Shown here one piece after another: positions 60,772 through 64,000 of a stretch of 64,000 bases of DNA. Each line of letters starts with the position of its first letter. Within the stretch, counting starts at the first letter, position 1. The notes under the pieces were generated by a model, which worked only from the letters and a program-made list of their open reading frames with translations, had not been told where the DNA came from and did not search any database. The position numbers were made by a program, and so were the translations under genes. Source of the DNA: Leptoclinus maculatus (Eukaryota > Chordata > Actinopteri > Perciformes > Stichaeidae); contig JAVDOI010000008.1 of NCBI GenBank assembly GCA_032191485.1, positions 19,946,674-20,010,673 on the forward strand. The letters run 5' to 3'.

Positions 60772-61525
60772 AGTAGTAGTAAGAGTTCAAGTTGAAAGAT
60801 ATGTAAGAAGTTATGACATTGACATGACATTTTTAGCGTTTTGCTTGGTGTAGATTCTTTTTTTTTTTAACCTAGCTTTGTTTTTTTAACACTCAATGGC
60901 TGAAGGATGAGAAACGGATTTCTCAAGAAGGACATTTCCAGAAAAGCTGGACATCGTAAGAAAGGGTCGGCCAACCCCACAGCTAGCAGCCCTGACCCAG
61001 CCAGGAAAATGATTTGTACGAACGGTATTCCTGGCTGACAGCGCCGGAGAAGCGGTGCACATTTTATGGCTAAGAATGCGTTTTATTTGCAACTGAGCGT
61101 CTTGGTGTTTGGAGCTGTTTGGAGCTACGCTACGCTAACCTGAGGTGGCTAACCAAGGCACCTTAGCACGACAGGACACGCACAAGCTACGTGCTTTTGA
61201 AAACTTTTGGAGAGACCCGAGTGGATCTACAACTCAACGAACACGTTTGCAGGAGGACTCTGGCTGGAACTGAACCGCACCGATGTTCTGTACAACCGCG
61301 GTACTAAACTCTTTGTTAACAAAGAAAGGAGGATGGACTTTGTCTTTAAGTGAACAGCAGCTTTGGTAAGTGAACTGCTTTTGTTTTTTTACATCTGCAG
61401 TAGCGTTACTACTGTGTTCATTTGTCTATGGTGTCGTTTTTATGATATGGTTAATATTGTTCCCTCTGGTGTGAATAATATTTTAATGGCCCGTGCTCTT
61501 TAGTGTGCGGCGGAATACGTGTTTT

Positions 61526-63680
61526 AGATCCGCAGGTTTGCTGGATTGATGTGTCATGCTTTGTTGTCATATAAATATATGTGACTGGTTCTTGTGAGTT
61601 TGTTCTTGTCATTGTGTTAATTACGTTGATTTTGACTATATGCATTGTCCGTTAATGACGAAGCATCCCGTCATGTGCGGGGTTAGGGTCGGACATTTGA
61701 TTCTCTTTGGTGGAGGTTTACAACCGTGAGGCTGTCACTCTAAGTTTCACATTTTTGTGGAAGTTACTGTGGTGGAAAAAAATCTTTTTAACTTCCTTGT
61801 GAGAAATAACCGAGATGAGAAAACTCTTAAAATATAAAAAATATATTTATTGAACAGACACTAATAATAATTCAGCTGAATGGATAGAGCTCTTTCCCCA
61901 CAGATGGTTCGGAGGTCTAACAACAAAGAATAGTTAAACAAAGTATTATATGCACATTATCTTCACTACCTGCTGTCTTAAAGTCATTGTATGCCATGCC
62001 AAAGAAGCCTGAACCTAAAAAGAACAAGACCTCGCTAACTGTTTGGCCCTATTCTTCTCCAGCTAGCGTCACCGTACAGGGACCAGAGAATTAATCGAAA
62101 CCAGAGATGTCACCTTTCTTTTCTTATGGCTAATACATTTTGGCTCTTGTCTCCATCACTCTTTTGACCATTTGACAACAGACATTTTGACATCATATCA
62201 TGACTTACTAATACAAATAATAATGGCTATATGCTCCTATCTCATGTTCATATGACAATCTTGGACCGGTCATCATTCAGAAAACCTGTGACAACAATAG
62301 TTCAGCGCCAAGATTCAAACACTCTACAGAGGCGGGGAAGCTGACTAGTCCAAAAAAAATAAAAAATTACTCTATGTTTATGAATTGTTTGTATTCACTG
62401 TTTAAAAAAAATAAATAAAAAAAAATCCCCAAATTCAGCAGGCTTCTGATAAGGCTGTGATATCCCTGGAGCATGCAACTGGCTCTCTTTCATGAAGAGT
62501 TGTTAGCCACTGGGAGAGATTAGCATTTTACTGCAGTGGATTGGTTGTCGGTGCCGCATCAGTCCAGACAACTTTTCTCATCCATTAGTGTATTACGGAA
62601 ACAAGACACATTGGAGAGACAAAGATGCATGCGCTGGTGAGATAAGCGTGCGCACAGGGCTTAGGAACACCTAACCTTCACAGTTGCAATAAACAATAAC
62701 ATGTGACTTAAGAGGATTTACATAAGATGAGAGGAGTAATCAGAGGGAGTGAAAAACCAATGAGGCAGCAATGGCATCTCCTCAAAAGTCTCTGTGCTGC
62801 TGAATGAGGAAAGTTGCCATTCCGCTGGATTTAGACGACGGCTGTTATCATTTTTATTTCCTCAACCTGCGTTACAAACCAACACAGATGTCAGTTTCTC
62901 TCTCGACTGCATTCAAATTCAGCGAGCGCAGCTCCCGAGCGTTGACAAGGTAAAACTCTGGCATTAGAAGGGCACAGCATGCACAAAAAGTGACATAAGA
63001 TAATGCTCAGGCAGATTATCAGCGCGCTGTGCTCAAGCACAAAGAGGCTTGTTTACCGCGCTTGTGCTTAAACTTCACACATCACACTGCGGCTACAGCG
63101 AAACGTGTGTTAGAGATACAGCTAATCTGAAAAGGAGAAAAAGGCCAGATTATAAATCTGTCGTTTTGGCATTTCTATAGCTGTTTTTAGTTGTTAAGAG
63201 GAGGGTTTTGTAGGAAATGAAACGTTTGTCCTCTTTTCATCTCCTATCTAGTTAGATTTCTTTTTAAATCCAATCCTGCCAGACTTGCTTGTCTTGTATT
63301 TTTGTCATTCAAAAAGTTCTATTTTCACTCTATTTTCTTTTTATTCAAAGTGGATGAAAGAAAAAAAAATGCAAAGAGTACATGTCTTTACAAGCATGCA
63401 AGAGACACACTGAAACAGGAAATGGGTAAAATGAGCTAATTGGAAAACCAGATGACCTGCATTACTGTGAGGTTTTATTAGCCTACACACACACACACAC
63501 ACACACACACACTTTATGAGCTGCAACTCGCAACACAACCAATAATAGCAACCCAAACATCCATGCTGAGCTCTCTCAGTTTAGCCCGCCAGCTTCCACC
63601 TGTCGACTGACCACCAACCACCCGACAGACAGGAAGCAGCAGGTAAAGCCCCCCCCCTGTCATACTCAGTGCTAATTGAC
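61526..63680. other. Intergenic, no gene recognised; possible regulatory stretch
   Basis: 61526-62440 may include more of the old hAT element. 62440-63120 is complex non-repetitive sequence with several GATA cores (tgataagg 62447, agataagcg 62640, agataatg 62998, gattatcag 63013) and looks unlike its repeat-rich surroundings. No coding frame is supportable. Confidence 0.4.
63484..63512. repeat. CA microsatellite
   Basis: About 14 CA units. Confidence 0.95.
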
Positions 63681-63689
63681 TAATGGATA

Positions 63690-63930
63690 TGCAACAACTG
63701 GCCTGAATCTGAACATGCTCACAATTGTTGGGATGATAGTGGACTTCAGTGGACGGCCCCACCCTCGCCTCTCCATGCACACCTGGCACACTGAACTAAG
63801 GCTTCTGGGATCCACAGTCATATAATAAGCCCAGCAGAAGATGAGCTTCCTGTGCCAGCAGAGGGAAGTTCAAACCGCCAGCCACAGGAGCTGTTGATAC
63901 TTTGTCGAGTCAGTAAAACAGGCAGAGGGG
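63690..63930 (+). mobile_element. Decayed LINE reverse-transcriptase fragment
   Basis: The plus strand reads LNMLTIVGMIVDFSGRPHPR, then LRLLGSTVI, then QQKMSFLCQQREVQTASHRS and YFVESV. These track the LN..KTKEMVVDFRR, FLGV.I and AQQRLYFLR.LR...IESV motifs at the end of the reverse-transcriptase region of fish LINEs. Stops interrupt it. Confidence 0.6.
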
Positions 63931-63955
63931 AAGTTCAGCACAGACCCCCCCCCCC

Positions 63956-63957
<2 letters not shown>

Positions 63958-64000
<43 letters not shown>
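63958..64000. repeat. AC microsatellite, runs off the window
   Basis: More than 20 AC units up to the last base. Confidence 0.95.

Larger units (their letters stand above)
58988..61525 (+). mobile_element. Older hAT element of the cagtggtgggcc family (host of the nested copy)
   Basis: The left end cagtggtgggccgtcagggc at 58988 matches that of the inner copy. Homology continues to 59692 and resumes at 60772 after the inner element, with matching agtagtaagag, ttgcttggtgtagattc and aacactcaatggctgaagga. Past 60900 it has sequence the inner copy lacks, reading KLDIVRKGRPTPQLAALTQP and TFGETRVDLQLNEHVCRRTL. Both resemble hAT/ZMYM-type transposase. The matching right end is not found, so the 3' limit is a minimum. 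Confidence 0.75.

Noticed and set aside
63514..63789. 91-codon minus-strand frame
   Set aside because: It is antisense to a LINE fragment whose plus-strand motifs are recognisable.

Overview
The window is vertebrate nuclear DNA, almost certainly from a teleost fish. Short exons with GT/AG borders are spread over long introns. Interspersed DNA is rich in hAT-type DNA transposons, teleost-style MITEs, a tRNA-derived SINE, LINE remnants and microsatellites. Three genes were recognised from their exon translations, and their order and orientation (RIMS2 >, DCSTAMP >, DPYS <) match the order I know from human 8q22. The species cannot be named from sequence alone.

Layout. (1) 1-~37,650, + strand: the 3' part of RIMS2, the presynaptic active-zone scaffold RIM2. 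Ten exons with mutually compatible phases run from 60 to the stop at 35,233, and upstream exons lie outside the window. Inside are a 228-bp in-frame acidic/Gly-rich cassette exon (9984-10211), a candidate 33-bp cassette exon (3962-3994), and an internal alternative first exon (29548-29692) that starts a short RIM2-gamma-like, C2B-only protein predicted at 281 aa. (2) ~40,850-42,752, + strand: DCSTAMP, a multi-pass membrane fusion protein, in three coding exons (479 aa), with a candidate TATA-like promoter and non-coding first exon. (3) 54,317 down to 45,781, - strand: DPYS, dihydropyrimidinase, in nine coding exons (497 aa), with all expected metal-site motifs visible. (4) 54,320-64,000: gene-poor, repeat-rich DNA upstream of DPYS.

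The three genes have unrelated jobs (neurotransmitter release, osteoclast/macrophage fusion, pyrimidine breakdown). They are neighbours by conserved synteny, not by pathway.

Mobile DNA. Four hAT-like elements could be bounded to the base by terminal inverted repeats and 8-bp target-site duplications: 25810-26807, 30665-32434, 54858-55797 and 59693-60771. The last sits inside an older relative starting at 58988 that also carries a SINE. The 54858 element carries an open BED zinc-finger fragment and interrupts another repeat. Degenerate LINE pieces lie at 42973-43175, 57410-58505 and 63690-63930. A frameshifted fragment resembling a kinesin heavy chain (KIF5) coiled-coil exon lies antisense at 39396-39478. 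Two perfect hairpins (24758-24805 and 40345-40420) are unexplained.

I found no rRNA, functional tRNA, CRISPR, viral or prokaryotic system, and no wholly new system. The most useful leads are the unusual RIMS2 exons, the nested hAT chain, the KIF5-like pseudo-exon and the perfect hairpins.
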